A DNA stretch of 64,000 nucleotides from Peronospora farinosa (taxonomy: Eukaryota; Oomycota; Peronosporomycetes; Peronosporales; Peronosporaceae): positions 124,001-188,000 of the forward strand of contig CANTFK010000666.1 of NCBI GenBank assembly GCA_947646735.1, read 5' to 3'. Below the pieces are notes generated by a model. It did not search any database. It was given only the letters and a program-made list of their open reading frames with translations, and had not been told where the DNA came from. Shown here in pieces: positions 9,201 to 20,846 of the stretch (position 1 is the first letter of the stretch; the number at the start of each line of letters is the position of its first letter). Both the position numbers and the translations under genes were made by a program.

Positions 9201-10828
9201 ATGCACAGTGGCAACCGCTACAGAGTGGGAGAAGGCTATGCACGAAGAGATCGCCGCGCTCGAGGACTACGAATTCTGAACGATCTCAAAGCGAACGCCA
9301 GGGACGCACGCGCTGCACATCAAATGGGTATATAAGACCAATACGGATGCGCAAAGCGACCTCGAGCGGCAAAAGGCGCGATTGGTGGCGGCGGCAACGA
9401 GCAGGTGCTCGGCGTCGACTACACGCTCACCTTCGCTGCCTTGATGGACCTGTCGACGTCAAAGTGATCCTGGCGCTTGCGACAAAGTGGAGGGTGCCTG
9501 CCAAGCACGGCGACATCCCCAACGCCTACTTCAAAGCCGACAAGGAGCCACACCCCCGCATCTTCCTTTGAATGCCGCGCGGCATGCCGGTCTCGAAGGA
9601 GACGCTGCGAGCGCATGGAGTTGCGAACGCGAGCGAGCTGGTGCTGGAGCTGAGAAAGAGCCTGTATGGGCTCAAGCAGGCAGGCCGTCTATGGAGCCAG
9701 CTGCTGCACTTAAAGATCAATGCTGCTGGTTTCACGCGATGCGAGAGCGACATGTGTTTCTACTGGAAGCGCGACGGCGACAAACTCGATGTTGTCAGCG
9801 TGTATGTCGACGATCTCCTCGCGACAGGGACGAGCGCGGCGGCGGTCGAGCGGTTCTTTAAAAGCCTTGATTCGCTGTCGATTAAGGACCTGGGGCGGTT
9901 TAGCAAGTTCCTGGGCATGCCCGTGACGCACAATGGTCAGCGCGAGTACACGCTCGATCAGGAGGAGGCCATCGGAGATCTCCTGCGCGACAACGGGCTC
10001 GCCGACGCCAACTCGACGTGGACGCCGATCGACGACAGCTGCAACGATCTGGAGGAGGGCGACGCAGAGCTTCTTGATACTCAAAGCGCGCGACCAGGAC
10101 CGACAGTGCGCCAGTTACAGTCGCTGGTCGGCTTGCTGCTCTGGGTGGCGCGTTGCACGCGACCCGACATAGCGTTTGCGGTGCACAAGGTTACGAGACG
10201 AGCACACGCGCCTCGACTGGCATACTGGAAGCTGGCGAAACTCGTCGCGCGATACCTGAAGGGTACTGTGGCGCTAAAGGTCGCGATGATTACAGAAGAG
10301 AACCCGAGTGCGGCGATGCTCCTGGAAGCGTTTAGCGACGCGGATTTTGCCGCCGACAAGATGGACCGGAAGTCAACGACGAGCGACATCGTGATGCTGA
10401 ACGGGACAGCCGTCAGCGGGGGTGTGCGGAAGCAGGGAAACGTCTCCCTGTCGATGATGGAGGCGGAGTTTGTTGCGGCGAGTGAGATCGCGCGCGATCT
10501 GCTCGGCTTGCGTGAGATGTTGCGCGAAGTGGGCGTGGCGGCCAAACTCTAAATGCAGTTGCGGGTGGACAACCAAGCGGTGACCGCGCAGATCGCGGGC
10601 GAGGCATCGTCGCTGAAGGCGAAACACGTGGATGTGCGCCTCAACTTTCTGTGCAACTACTCGCGTCGCGGCATCATCGTGGCGAGCTACATCAGGTCGG
10701 AGCAGATGCTCGCAGACCTCCTCGTGAAGGCGTTGGACGCGACGAAGCTTTCGACACTGCACGCGGTCGTTCCATATGGAAGAAAAGATCAAGGACGATC
10801 AAGGGCGTTCAAGAACGTTGGAGGGTGA
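9201..10828 (+). pseudogene. copia-C unit 1 reverse transcriptase and RNase H (dead)
   Basis: Starts with EWEKAMHEEIAALEDYEF, then GTHALHIKWVYKTNTDA, followed by a frameshift in the fingers. From 9485 it reads KWRVPAKHGDIPNAYFKADKE, then a TGA at 9569 just before MPRGMPV. The long open part has KSLYGLKQAGRLWSQLL, the catalytic VYVDDLLATG, LQSLVGLLLWVARCTRPDIAF and the RNase H words FSDADFAADKMDRKST and MMEAEFVAAS. A TAA at 10550 precedes MQLRVDNQAV and RSEQMLADLLVKAL. A polypurine stretch (about 10819-10847) precedes LTR2. Confidence 0.88.
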
Positions 10829-10863
10829 AGTAAGGGAAGTATGGAGGCGTAATAGAGAAGGCG
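10819..10863 (+). other. copia-C polypurine tract region, unit 1
   Basis: A purine-rich segment (GGAGGGTGAAGTAAGGGAAG, then ATGGAGG) ending at the LTR2 boundary, in the expected place for the plus-strand primer. The same sequence precedes LTR3 and LTR4. Confidence 0.55.
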
Positions 10864-11110
10864 TGTTGGAAGTTGATGTTGAAGATCGTGAGTTCGATTA
10901 GCGCCAGCCGTCAGTCTGGTCAGAGATAGTCAGTGCAAGATGGTAGTAGACAAGTTGGACAGCAACCATCTGTCGTTGAGACGGTTGGAGCACATACTGT
11001 TAGGAGAACGAGTAGCTAGGAGGCAGACAGAAGAGAGAACTAATAAGAAGCAATACAGAATCTTATTGTTCACCTACCGATTCCTTCTCGCAACACGCAT
11101 CTTGCCTATA
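10864..11110 (+). repeat. copia-C LTR2 (247 bp), hybrid
   Basis: Identical to LTR3 by eye. Left half as in LTR4 (AGTTGATG, GTCAGTCTGG); right half as in LTR1 (ACTAATAAGAAGC, CCGATTCC). The change of type falls between about 10920 and 11041. Confidence 0.95.
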
Positions 11111-11122
11111 GGTTATGAGCCC
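11111..11122 (+). other. copia-C primer-binding site, unit 2
   Basis: GGTTATGAGCCC directly after LTR2, identical to unit 1. Confidence 0.7.
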
Positions 11123-12314
11123 AATGGCCGAAGCCACCGAACCGACTACGAAGACACCAGAAATTGTCCCGCGAGCCCCACCTGGACGCGGCTCGCCAAT
11201 GCGTGCGCCCACCGCACCCGCAGTCGTCAACGATGGACCCGCTCGCGAGAGCGGGCAGCGAGACGAAAAGATCCTCGCCGCGCTCACCGATTGACTGATG
11301 AGCCTCGAGACGTCGCAGAGAGTGCGAGACGAGGAGGAGCGGATGCTCGGGGCCGTGGAGAGCGGCCTATTCGCCTTTAAAATCGGCGCCAACACGCGCG
11401 GTCGTCCGATGACGATTGACGCGATTGGAGACGCGGAGGAGAAGGCACCGTCGCCGCGCAAATACCATTGCGCGACCGATCTGAGCGTGTCGAGATTCGC
11501 ATTGCTCGAGCCACCCCACGCGCGCGCAGTATCGCAGCAGCTCGCACCAGCGTATGCGCCACCTCCACGAGCGCATGCAGACTCACCGACGCCGCAACAA
11601 GCCGCTCCGCCGCAAGCTTATGTTCTCCCGGGCCTCAACGGATATGGGATGTCTTCGGCAAGCCAGCGTAAGTTGAACATTACGCAAGTTCGATGGTACA
11701 GATCTGTACCGCGGAATCGGAAGCGATATTTTCGACTGGGGGTGCACGTTTCTGCGCGCGGTGAGCCTCGCGGAAGCGTAGTGTGGTTTCGGATGGATCA
11801 GAGACGTCAAGGTTGACCTTCTTGGGCACTTTCTTGCCGGCACGGCTGAGAGGTACTATCACAAGCAGGTCGACACCTGGTGAATGCAGACATCCACGCT
11901 GAATAACATGATAGAGCGGCTTTTGCGCAAGTTCAAGACGTCAATAACTGCAAGCCAGGCGATGAAGCTGTTGATGGCCAAGAAGGACGCACTACGCATC
12001 TGGCCGAGCACTTCATGTAAATGGTCGCCGTGAGCGAGGCGCGTGGTGGTGCCGACTCGCTTGTTCTTAATAAAATCGTCCACCACGCTTCTCCGGAGCT
12101 GATGAACGTGATGCTTTCCAAGTAAGAACCCACACGAGTCGACTACCTACGCCACGCCGAGGAGCTGGCGCACTTCGCGCAGTCCATTGAGCATGGCAGC
12201 AGCGCAGTGGGCCGTGAGTTCGTCTCCGCGCACATGGAAGGCAAAACCAAGAGCGCGATCACGTGCTACCGATGCGGGCGATCGGGGCACATCTCGGCTG
12301 ACTGTCGCGCGCGT
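11115..12314 (+). pseudogene. copia-C unit 2 gag (dead)
   Basis: Same sequence and same lesions as unit 1: TGA near 11292, the frameshift after KLNITQ, TAG near 11779, TGA near 11881, TAA near 12018 and TAA near 12123. The CCHC knuckle lies at about 12264-12305. Confidence 0.85.
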
Positions 12315-12348
12315 GTAGTGTACGACGACAAAGGGTGGAGGCGCCAGC

Positions 12349-12915
12349 ATGATCCTCGCGCTGACCGAGAAGCGTATTGAGCCCACGAAGAAGCGAAACA
12401 GGAAGAAGAAGGGCTCGCGCGGCAAGGACACAACAGCGAGCAATTCAAAAGACGGAGGGCAAACCATCGACGACTCATGCGGCTTCGTGCTTGCATTGAG
12501 AGACGGAGCACGAGCCACGGATGGCACGCGTGGCTTCGTGCTTGCGACGACCGACCCGGCGCCGACCGATGCCACGGACGCCGACCGAGGAGACTGGATC
12601 CTCGACAGTGGCGCGATCCGGCATCTCGTCAACGACGAGTCGCTTCTGCTCAACTCGACGGCTTGCAGCCACGAGATCGCGATGGCAGACGGCGAGTTAC
12701 TGCACCTGACGCAGGTCGGCAGCGTGCGCCTTGAGGTTATCGCGCGTGGCGCGAAGGCTTTCGTGACGCTTACAAACGTGTACATGGCGCCGAGACTGGC
12801 AAAGAACATTGCGTCGTACGGCAAGATCGAGAACAAAAGGTTTGCCCTCGTGCACGACGGCGACGAGCGCTCGCTCGCTCGGCGCAGCGATGGTGCGGTC
12901 GCGTTCATGTCGTGA
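12349..12915 (+). pseudogene. copia-C unit 2 protease region, 15 bp longer
   Basis: As in unit 1 but 188 codons. An extra 15 bases (12549-12563 or equivalent) add five residues in front of DATDADRG, upstream of the DSGA active site. The extra block is bounded by two copies of GACCGA; loss of one copy with the spacer gives the sequence of units 1 and 3. Confidence 0.88.
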
Positions 12916-14015
12916 TCGACAGTAACGTGCTGTATGTCGTGACGAAGGCCACGCGTGACAAGGAGGGTGCAGGCGGCGACGCAATTATGGCGGCGCTCGA
13001 AGCGCATGCAATGGAAACCACCGCCGACGAGCTGCAAGAAGCCTCGCTGTTGCATTGGCACCAGCGACGAGTCCACCTCGCATTCGACACGATCGAACGC
13101 ATGGCGCGAGACCCGGCATTGGGCATTCGAATGAGCAGCAACAAACGCACGGCGTGCGTGTCGTGCCTCGAGGACAAGCAGACGCGCAACGCACAGTCGC
13201 AACAAGACAGCGGCGCGCACTCGTTCATCGATCGCATCTGCGGCTTCATCTGCTTGGACCTCAAGGATCCCATAACGCCGCAAGATCCCCTCGGCAATCG
13301 TTACCTTGTGAACTTTATTGATCACAAGAGCAACTACTGCCGAGTCTTCCTCGCGCGCACAAAGGACGCTGCGGCGAAGAAGTTCGAGGCATTTCTCGTT
13401 CACTTTGAGAAGCTTTTTAGGTTTAAGATCCACGTGCTCCGCACGGATAAAGGCGGCGAATACGCCAACGTGGACCTGTTCTGCAAGCGCACGGGCGTCG
13501 CGTGCCAAGTCTCGGAGGCGCGCATCCAAGCTCTAAACGGCAAGACGGAACAAATGCACCGCACAGTGCTGAAGTTCACGCGCAGTATGATGTTTTCCTG
13601 CGCGCTGCCACTGACGTTCTGTGGAGACGCGATGCAATACGCCGTGCACATCCTTAATCGGAGCACGCGAGCAAACGCAAAGAGAGCGTCACCACTTGAG
13701 GTGATGACGGGTAAGACGCCGGATCTGCGCGAATCGTCGTCATCGGCTCCCCGTGCGACGTGTAAAGGAGGTTTAGGCAAGAACTCGCTGCTGCAGCGCT
13801 CGAAACGCGCCATCATTGTCGGCGTCAGCGAGGAAACCAAAGGCTTTCCAAGGTGCTGCTACCGCGTGACAACAAAGTGGTCGTCACGCAACACATCAGA
13901 ACATCGAGACGCTGACGGAGGCGCAAAACGCACAGCTTCAGCGCGCGATGGACGTCGGCGATCGAGCCGTAGCCCTGGAAGTGCCGGACATACCAGCAGC
14001 AGCAGCGGTAAATGA
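12912..14015 (+). pseudogene. copia-C unit 2 integrase region
   Basis: No difference from unit 1 was seen at the protein level: HHCC and DDE residues are present and the 3' frameshift is the same. Confidence 0.85.
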
Positions 14016-14199
14016 TGGTCGAGCAGAAGGGAACAGCGTGACGCGGAAGTAGAGAGGAAAGCAATGGACGCGGTCGGTTCATGGAATACGCGGCGCGTCG
14101 AAACGCGCAGAAGCGACTGCTCTTCAGGAGGAGGCAGCCGCTAGCGGAAATGTCGTGAAAGCTGTTTTTGAACACGATACGCTAAACTACGTACAGGAG

Positions 14200-15827
14200 A
14201 TGCACAGTGGCAACCGCTACAGAGTGGGAGAAGGCTATGCACGAAGAGATCGCCGCGCTCGAGGACTACGAATTCTGAACGATCTCAAAGCGAACGCCAG
14301 GGACGCACGCGCTGCACATCAAATGGGTATATAAGACCAATACGGATGCGCAAAGCGACCTCGAGCGGCAAAAGGCGCGATTGGTGGCGGCGGCAACGAG
14401 CAGGTGCTCGGCGTCGACTACACGCTCACCTTCGCTGCCTTGATGGACCTGTCGACGTCAAAGTGATCCTGGCGCTTGCGGCAAAGTGGAGGGTGCCTGC
14501 CAAGCACGGCGACATCCCCAACGCCTACTTCAAAGCCGACAAGGAGCCACACCCCCGCATCTTCCTTTGAATGCCGCGCGGCATGCCGGTCTCGAAGGAG
14601 ACGCTGCGAGCGCATGGAGTTGCGAACGCGAGCGAGCTGGTGCTGGAGCTGAGAAAGAGCCTGTATGGGCTCAAGCAGGCAGGCCGTCTATGGAGCCAGC
14701 TTCTGCACTTAAAGATCAATGCTGCTGGTTTCACGCGATGCGAGAGCGACATGTGTTTCTACTGGAAGCGCGACGGCGACAAACTCGATGTTGTCAGCGT
14801 GTATGTCGACGATCTCCTCGCGACAGGGACGAGCGCGGCGGCGGTCGAGCGGTTCTTTAAAAGCCTTGATTCGCTGTCGATTAAGGACCTGGGGCGGTTT
14901 AGCAAGTTCCTGGGCATGCCCGTGACGCACAATGGTCAGCGCGAGTACACGCTCGATCAGGAGGAGGCCATCGGAGATCTCCTGCGCGACAACGGGCTCG
15001 CCGACGCCAACTCGACGTGGACGCCGATCGACGACAGCTGCAACGATCTGGAGGAGGGCGACGCAGAGCTTCTTGATACTCAAAGCGCGCGACCAGGACC
15101 GACAGTGCGCCAGTTACAGTCGCTGGTCGGCTTGCTGCTCTGGGTGGCGCGTTGCACGCGACCCGACATAGCGTTTGCGGTGCACAAGGTTACGAGACGA
15201 GCACACGCGCCTCGACTGGCATACTGGAAGCTGGCGAAACTCGTCGCGCGATACCTGAAGGGTACTGTGGCGCTAAAGGTCGCGATGATTACAGAAGAGA
15301 ACCCGAGTGCGGCGATGCTCCTGGAAGCGTTTAGCGACGCGGATTTTGCCGCCGACAAGATGGACCGGAAGTCAACGACGAGCGACATCGTGATGCTGAA
15401 CGGGACAGCCGTCAGCGGGGGTGTGCGGAAGCAGGGAAACGTCTCCCTGTCGATGATGGAGGCGGAGTTTGTTGCGGCGAGTGAGATCGCGCGCGATCTG
15501 CTCGGCTTGCGTGAGATGTTGCGCGAAGTGGGCGTGGCGGCCAAACTCTAAATGCAGTTGCGGGTGGACAACCAAGCGGTGACCGCGCAGATCGCGGGCG
15601 AGGCATCGTCGCTGAAGGCGAAACACGTGGATGTGCGCCTCAACTTTCTGTGCAACTACTCGCGTCGCGGCATCATCGTGGCGAGCTACATCAGGTCGGA
15701 GCAGATGCTCGCAGACCTCCTCGTGAAGGCGTTGGACGCGACGAAGCTTTCGACACTGCACGCGGTCGTTCCATATGGAAGAAAAGATCAAGGACGATCA
15801 AGGGCGTTCAAGAACGTTGGAGGGTGA
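14200..15827 (+). pseudogene. copia-C unit 2 reverse transcriptase and RNase H (dead)
   Basis: Same TGA (14568) and TAA (15549) as unit 1. Two small differences from unit 1 are shared with unit 3: LALAAKWRV instead of LALATKWRV near 14480, and a silent C-to-T-type change giving CTTCTGCAC near 14700. Confidence 0.88.
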
Positions 15828-15862
15828 AGTAAGGGAAGTATGGAGGCGTAATAGAGAAGGCG

Positions 15863-16109
15863 TGTTGGAAGTTGATGTTGAAGATCGTGAGTTCGATTAG
15901 CGCCAGCCGTCAGTCTGGTCAGAGATAGTCAGTGCAAGATGGTAGTAGACAAGTTGGACAGCAACCATCTGTCGTTGAGACGGTTGGAGCACATACTGTT
16001 AGGAGAACGAGTAGCTAGGAGGCAGACAGAAGAGAGAACTAATAAGAAGCAATACAGAATCTTATTGTTCACCTACCGATTCCTTCTCGCAACACGCATC
16101 TTGCCTATA
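15863..16109 (+). repeat. copia-C LTR3 (247 bp), hybrid
   Basis: Identical to LTR2: LTR4-type left half, LTR1-type right half. Confidence 0.95.
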
Positions 16110-16121
16110 GGTTATGAGCCC
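16110..16121 (+). other. copia-C primer-binding site, unit 3
   Basis: GGTTATGAGCCC directly after LTR3. Confidence 0.7.
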
Positions 16122-17313
16122 AATGGCCGAAGCCACCGAACCGACTACGAAGACACCAGAAATTGTCCCGCGAGCCCCACCTGGACGCGGCTCGCCAATG
16201 CGTGCGCCCACCGCACCCGCAGTCGTCAACGATGGACCCGCTCGCGAGAGCGGGCAGCGAGACGAAAAGATCCTCGCCGCGCTCACCGATTGACTGATGA
16301 GCCTCGAGACGTCGCAGAGAGTGCGAGACGAGGAGGAGCGGATGCTCGGGGCCGTGGAGAGCGGCCTATTCGCCTTTAAAATCGGCGCCAACACGCGCGG
16401 TCGTCCGATGACGATTGACGCGATTGGAGACGCGGAGGAGAAGGCACCGTCGCCGCGCAAATACCATTGCGCGACCGATCTGAGCGTGTCGAGATTCGCA
16501 TTGCTCGAGCCACCCCACGCGCGCGCAGTATCGCAGCAGCTCGCACCAGCGTATGCGCCACCTCCACGAGCGCATGCAGACTCACCGACGCCGCAACAAG
16601 CCGCTCCGCCGCAAGCTTATGTTCTCCCGGGCCTCAACGGATATGGGATGTCTTCGGCAAGCCAGCGTAAGTTGAACATTACGCAAGTTCGATGGTACAG
16701 ATCTGTACCGCGGAATCGGAAGCGATATTTTCGACTGGGGGTGCACGTTTCTGCGCGCGGTGAGCCTCGCGGAAGCGTAGTGTGGTTTCGGATGGATCAG
16801 AGACGTCAAGGTTGACCTTCTTGGGCACTTTCTTGCCGGCACGGCTGAGAGGTACTATCACAAGCAGGTCGACACCTGGTGAATGCAGACATCCACGCTG
16901 AATAACATGATAGAGCGGCTTTTGCGCAAGTTCAAGACGTCAATAACTGCAAGCCAGGCGATGAAGCTGTTGATGGCCAAGAAGGACGCACTACGCATCT
17001 GTCCGAGCACTTCATGTAAATGGTCGCCGTGAGCGAGGCGCGTGGTGGTGCCGACTCGCTTGTTCTTAATAAAATCGTCCACCACGCTTCTCCGGAGCTG
17101 ATGAACGTGATGCTTTCCAAGTAAGAACCCACACGAGTCGACTACCTACGCCACGCCGAGGAGCTGGCGCACTTCGCGCAGTCCATTGAGCATGGCAGCA
17201 GCGCAGTGGGCCGTGAGTTCGTCTCCGCGCACATGGAAGGCAAAACCAAGAGCGCGATCACGTGCTACCGATGCGGGCGATCGGGGCACATCTCGGCTGA
17301 CTGTCGCGCGCGT
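16114..17313 (+). pseudogene. copia-C unit 3 gag (dead)
   Basis: Same lesions as units 1 and 2. One private change: CTGTCCGAGC near 17000 where the others have CTGGCCGAGC. Confidence 0.85.
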
Positions 17314-17347
17314 GTAGTGTACGACGACAAAGGGTGGAGGCGCCAGC

Positions 17348-17899
17348 ATGATCCTCGCGCTGACCGAGAAGCGTATTGAGCCCACGAAGAAGCGAAACAG
17401 GAAGAAGAAGGGCTCGCGCGGCAAGGACACAACAGCGAGCAATTCAAAAGACGGAGGGCAAACCATCGACGACTCATGCGGCTTCGTGCTTGCATTGAGA
17501 GACGGAGCACGAGCCACGGATGGCACGCGTGGCTTCGTGCTTGCGACGACCGATGCCACGGACGCCGACCGAGGAGACTGGATCCTCGACAGTGGCGCGA
17601 TCCGGCATCTCGTCAACGACGAGTCGCTTCTGCTCAACTCGACGGCTTGCAGCCACGAGATCGCGATGGCAGACGGCGAGTTACTGCACCTGACGCAGGT
17701 CGGCAGCGTGCGCCTTGAGGTTATCGCGCGTGGCGCGAAGGCTTTCGTGACGCTTACAAACGTGTACATGGCGCCGAGACTGGCAAAGAACATTGCGTCG
17801 TACGGCAAGATCGAGAACAAAAGGTTTGCCCTCGTGCACGACGGCGACGAGCGCTCGCTCGCTCGGCGCAGCGATGGTGCGGTCGCGTTCATGTCGTGA
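17348..17899 (+). pseudogene. copia-C unit 3 protease region
   Basis: 183 codons as in unit 1; lacks the 15-base block of unit 2. Active site DSGA present. Confidence 0.85.
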
Positions 17900-18999
17900 T
17901 CGACAGTAACGTGCTGTATGTCGTGACGAAGGCCACGCGTGACAAGGAGGGTGCAGGCGGCGACGCAATTATGGCGGCGCTCGAAGCGCATGCAATGGAA
18001 ACCACCGCCGACGAGCTGCAAGAAGCCTCGCTGTTGCATTGGCACCAGCGACGAGTCCACCTCGCATTCGACACGATCGAACGCATGGCGCGAGACCCGG
18101 CATTGGGCATTCGAATGAGCAGCAACAAACGCACGGCGTGCGTGTCGTGCCTCGAGGACAAGCAGACGCGCAACGCACAGTCGCAACAAGACAGCGGCGC
18201 GCACTCGTTCATCGATCGCATCTGCGGCTTCATCTGCTTGGACCTCAAGGATCCCATAACGCCGCAAGATCCCCTCGGCAATCGTTACCTTGTGAACTTT
18301 ATTGATCACAAGAGCAACTACTGCCGAGTCTTCCTCGCGCGCACAAAGGACGCTGCGGCGAAGAAGTTCGAGGCATTTCTCGTTCACTTTGAGAAGCTTT
18401 TTAGGTTTAAGATCCACGTGCTCCGCACGGATAAAGGCGGCGAATACGCCAACGTGGACCTGTTCTGCAAGCGCACGGGCGTCGCGTGCCAAGTCTCGGA
18501 GGCGCGCATCCAAGCTCTAAACGGCAAGACGGAACAAATGCACCGCACAGTGCTGAAGTTCACGCGCAGTATGATGTTTTCCTGCGCGCTGCCACTGACG
18601 TTCTGTGGAGACGCGATGCAATACGCCGTGCACATCCTTAATCGGAGCACGCGAGCAAACGCAAAGAGAGCGTCACCACTTGAGGTGATGACGGGTAAGA
18701 CGCCGGATCTGCGCGAATCGTCGTCATCGGCTCCCCGTGCGACGTGTAAAGGAGGTTTAGGCAAGAACTCGCTGCTGCAGCGCTCGAAACGCGCCATCAT
18801 TGTCGGCGTCAGCGAGGAAACCAAAGGCTTTCCAAGGTGCTGCTACCGCGTGACAACAAAGTGGTCGTCACGCAACACATCAGAACATCGAGACGCTGAC
18901 GGAGGCGCAAAACGCACAGCTTCAGCGCGCGATGGACGTCGGCGATCGAGCCGTAGCCCTGGAAGTGCCGGACATACCAGCAGCAGCAGCGGTAAATGA
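17896..18999 (+). pseudogene. copia-C unit 3 integrase region
   Basis: As in units 1 and 2, with the same 3' frameshift. Confidence 0.85.
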
Positions 19000-19183
19000 T
19001 GGTCGAGCAGAAGGGAACAGCGTGACGCGGAAGTAGAGAGGAAAGCAATGGACGCGGTCGGTTCATGGAATACGCGGCGCGTCGAAACGCGCAGAAGCGA
19101 CTGCTCTTCAGGAGGAGGCAGCCGCTAGCGGAAATGTCGTGAAAGCTGTTTTTGAACACGATACGCTAAACTACGTACAGGAG

Positions 19184-20811
19184 ATGCACAGTGGCAACCG
19201 CTACAGAGTGGGAGAAGGCTATGCACGAAGAGATCGCCGCGCTCGAGGACTACGAATTCTGAACGATCTCAAAGCGAACGCCAGGGACGCACGCGCTGCA
19301 CATCAAATGGGTATATAAGACCAATACGGATGCGCAAAGCGACCTCGAGCGGCAAAAGGCGCGATTGGTGGCGGCGGCAACGAGCAGGTGCTCGGCGTCG
19401 ACTACACGCTCACCTTCGCTGCCTTGATGGACCTGTCGACGTCAAAGTGATCCTGGCGCTTGCGGCAAAGTGGAGGGTGCCTGCCAAGCACGGCGACATC
19501 CCCAACGCCTACTTCAAAGCCGACAAGGAGCCACACCCCCGCATCTTCCTTTGAATGCCGCGCGGCATGCCGGTCTCGAAGGAGACGCTGCGAGCGCATG
19601 GAGTTGCGAACGCGAGCGAGCTGGTGCTGGAGCTGAGAAAGAGCCTGTATGGGCTCAAGCAGGCAGGCCGTCTATGGAGCCAGCTTCTGCACTTAAAGAT
19701 CAATGCTGCTGGTTTCACGCGATGCGAGAGCGACATGTGTTTCTACTGGAAGCGCGACGGCGACAAACTCGATGTTGTCAGCGTGTATGTCGACGATCTC
19801 CTCGCGACAGGGACGAGCGCGGCGGCGGTCGAGCGGTTCTTTAAAAGCCTTGATTCGCTGTCGATTAAGGACCTGGGGCGGTTTAGCAAGTTCCTGGGCA
19901 TGCCCGTGACGCACAATGGTCAGCGCGAGTACACGCTCGATCAGGAGGAGGCCATCGGAGATCTCCTGCGCGACAACGGGCTCGCCGACGCCAACTCGAC
20001 GTGGACGCCGATCGACGACAGCTGCAACGATCTGGAGGAGGGCGACGCAGAGCTTCTTGATACTCAAAGCGCGCGACCAGGACCGACAGTGCGCCAGTTA
20101 CAGTCGCTGGTCGGCTTGCTGCTCTGGGTGGCGCGTTGCACGCGACCCGACATAGCGTTTGCGGTGCACAAGGTTACGAGACGAGCACACGCGCCTCGAC
20201 TGGCATACTGGAAGCTGGCGAAACTCGTCGCGCGATACCTGAAGGGTACTGTGGCGCTAAAGGTCGCGATGATTACAGAAGAGAACCCGAGTGCGGCGAT
20301 GCTCCTGGAAGCGTTTAGCGACGCGGATTTTGCCGCCGACAAGATGGACCGGAAGTCAACGACGAGCGACATCGTGATGCTGAACGGGACAGCCGTCAGC
20401 GGGGGTGTGCGGAAGCAGGGAAACGTCTCCCTGTCGATGATGGAGGCGGAGTTTGTTGCGGCGAGTGAGATCGCGCGCGATCTGCTCGGCTTGCGTGAGA
20501 TGTTGCGCGAAGTGGGCGTGGCGGCCAAACTCTAAATGCAGTTGCGGGTGGACAACCAAGCGGTGACCGCGCAGATCGCGGGCGAGGCATCGTCGCTGAA
20601 GGCGAAACACGTGGATGTGCGCCTCAACTTTCTGTGCAACTACTCGCGTCGCGGCATCATCGTGGCGAGCTACATCAGGTCGGAGCAGATGCTCGCAGAC
20701 CTCCTCGTGAAGGCGTTGGACGCGACGAAGCTTTCGACACTGCACGCGGTCGTTCCATATGGAAGAAAAGATCAAGGACGATCAAGGGCGTTCAAGAACG
20801 TTGGAGGGTGA
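19184..20811 (+). pseudogene. copia-C unit 3 reverse transcriptase and RNase H (dead)
   Basis: Same TGA (19552) and TAA (20533). Shares the LALAAKWRV and CTTCTGCAC variants with unit 2, so in this part units 2 and 3 are closer to each other than to unit 1. Confidence 0.88.
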
Positions 20812-20846
20812 AGTAAGGGAAGTATGGAGGCGTAATAGAGAAGGCG

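Noticed and set aside
6308..9571. Programmed stop readthrough or frameshifting in copia-C
   Set aside because: There are at least seven stops of all three types and several frameshifts spread over gag, integrase and RT; recoding elements use one site.
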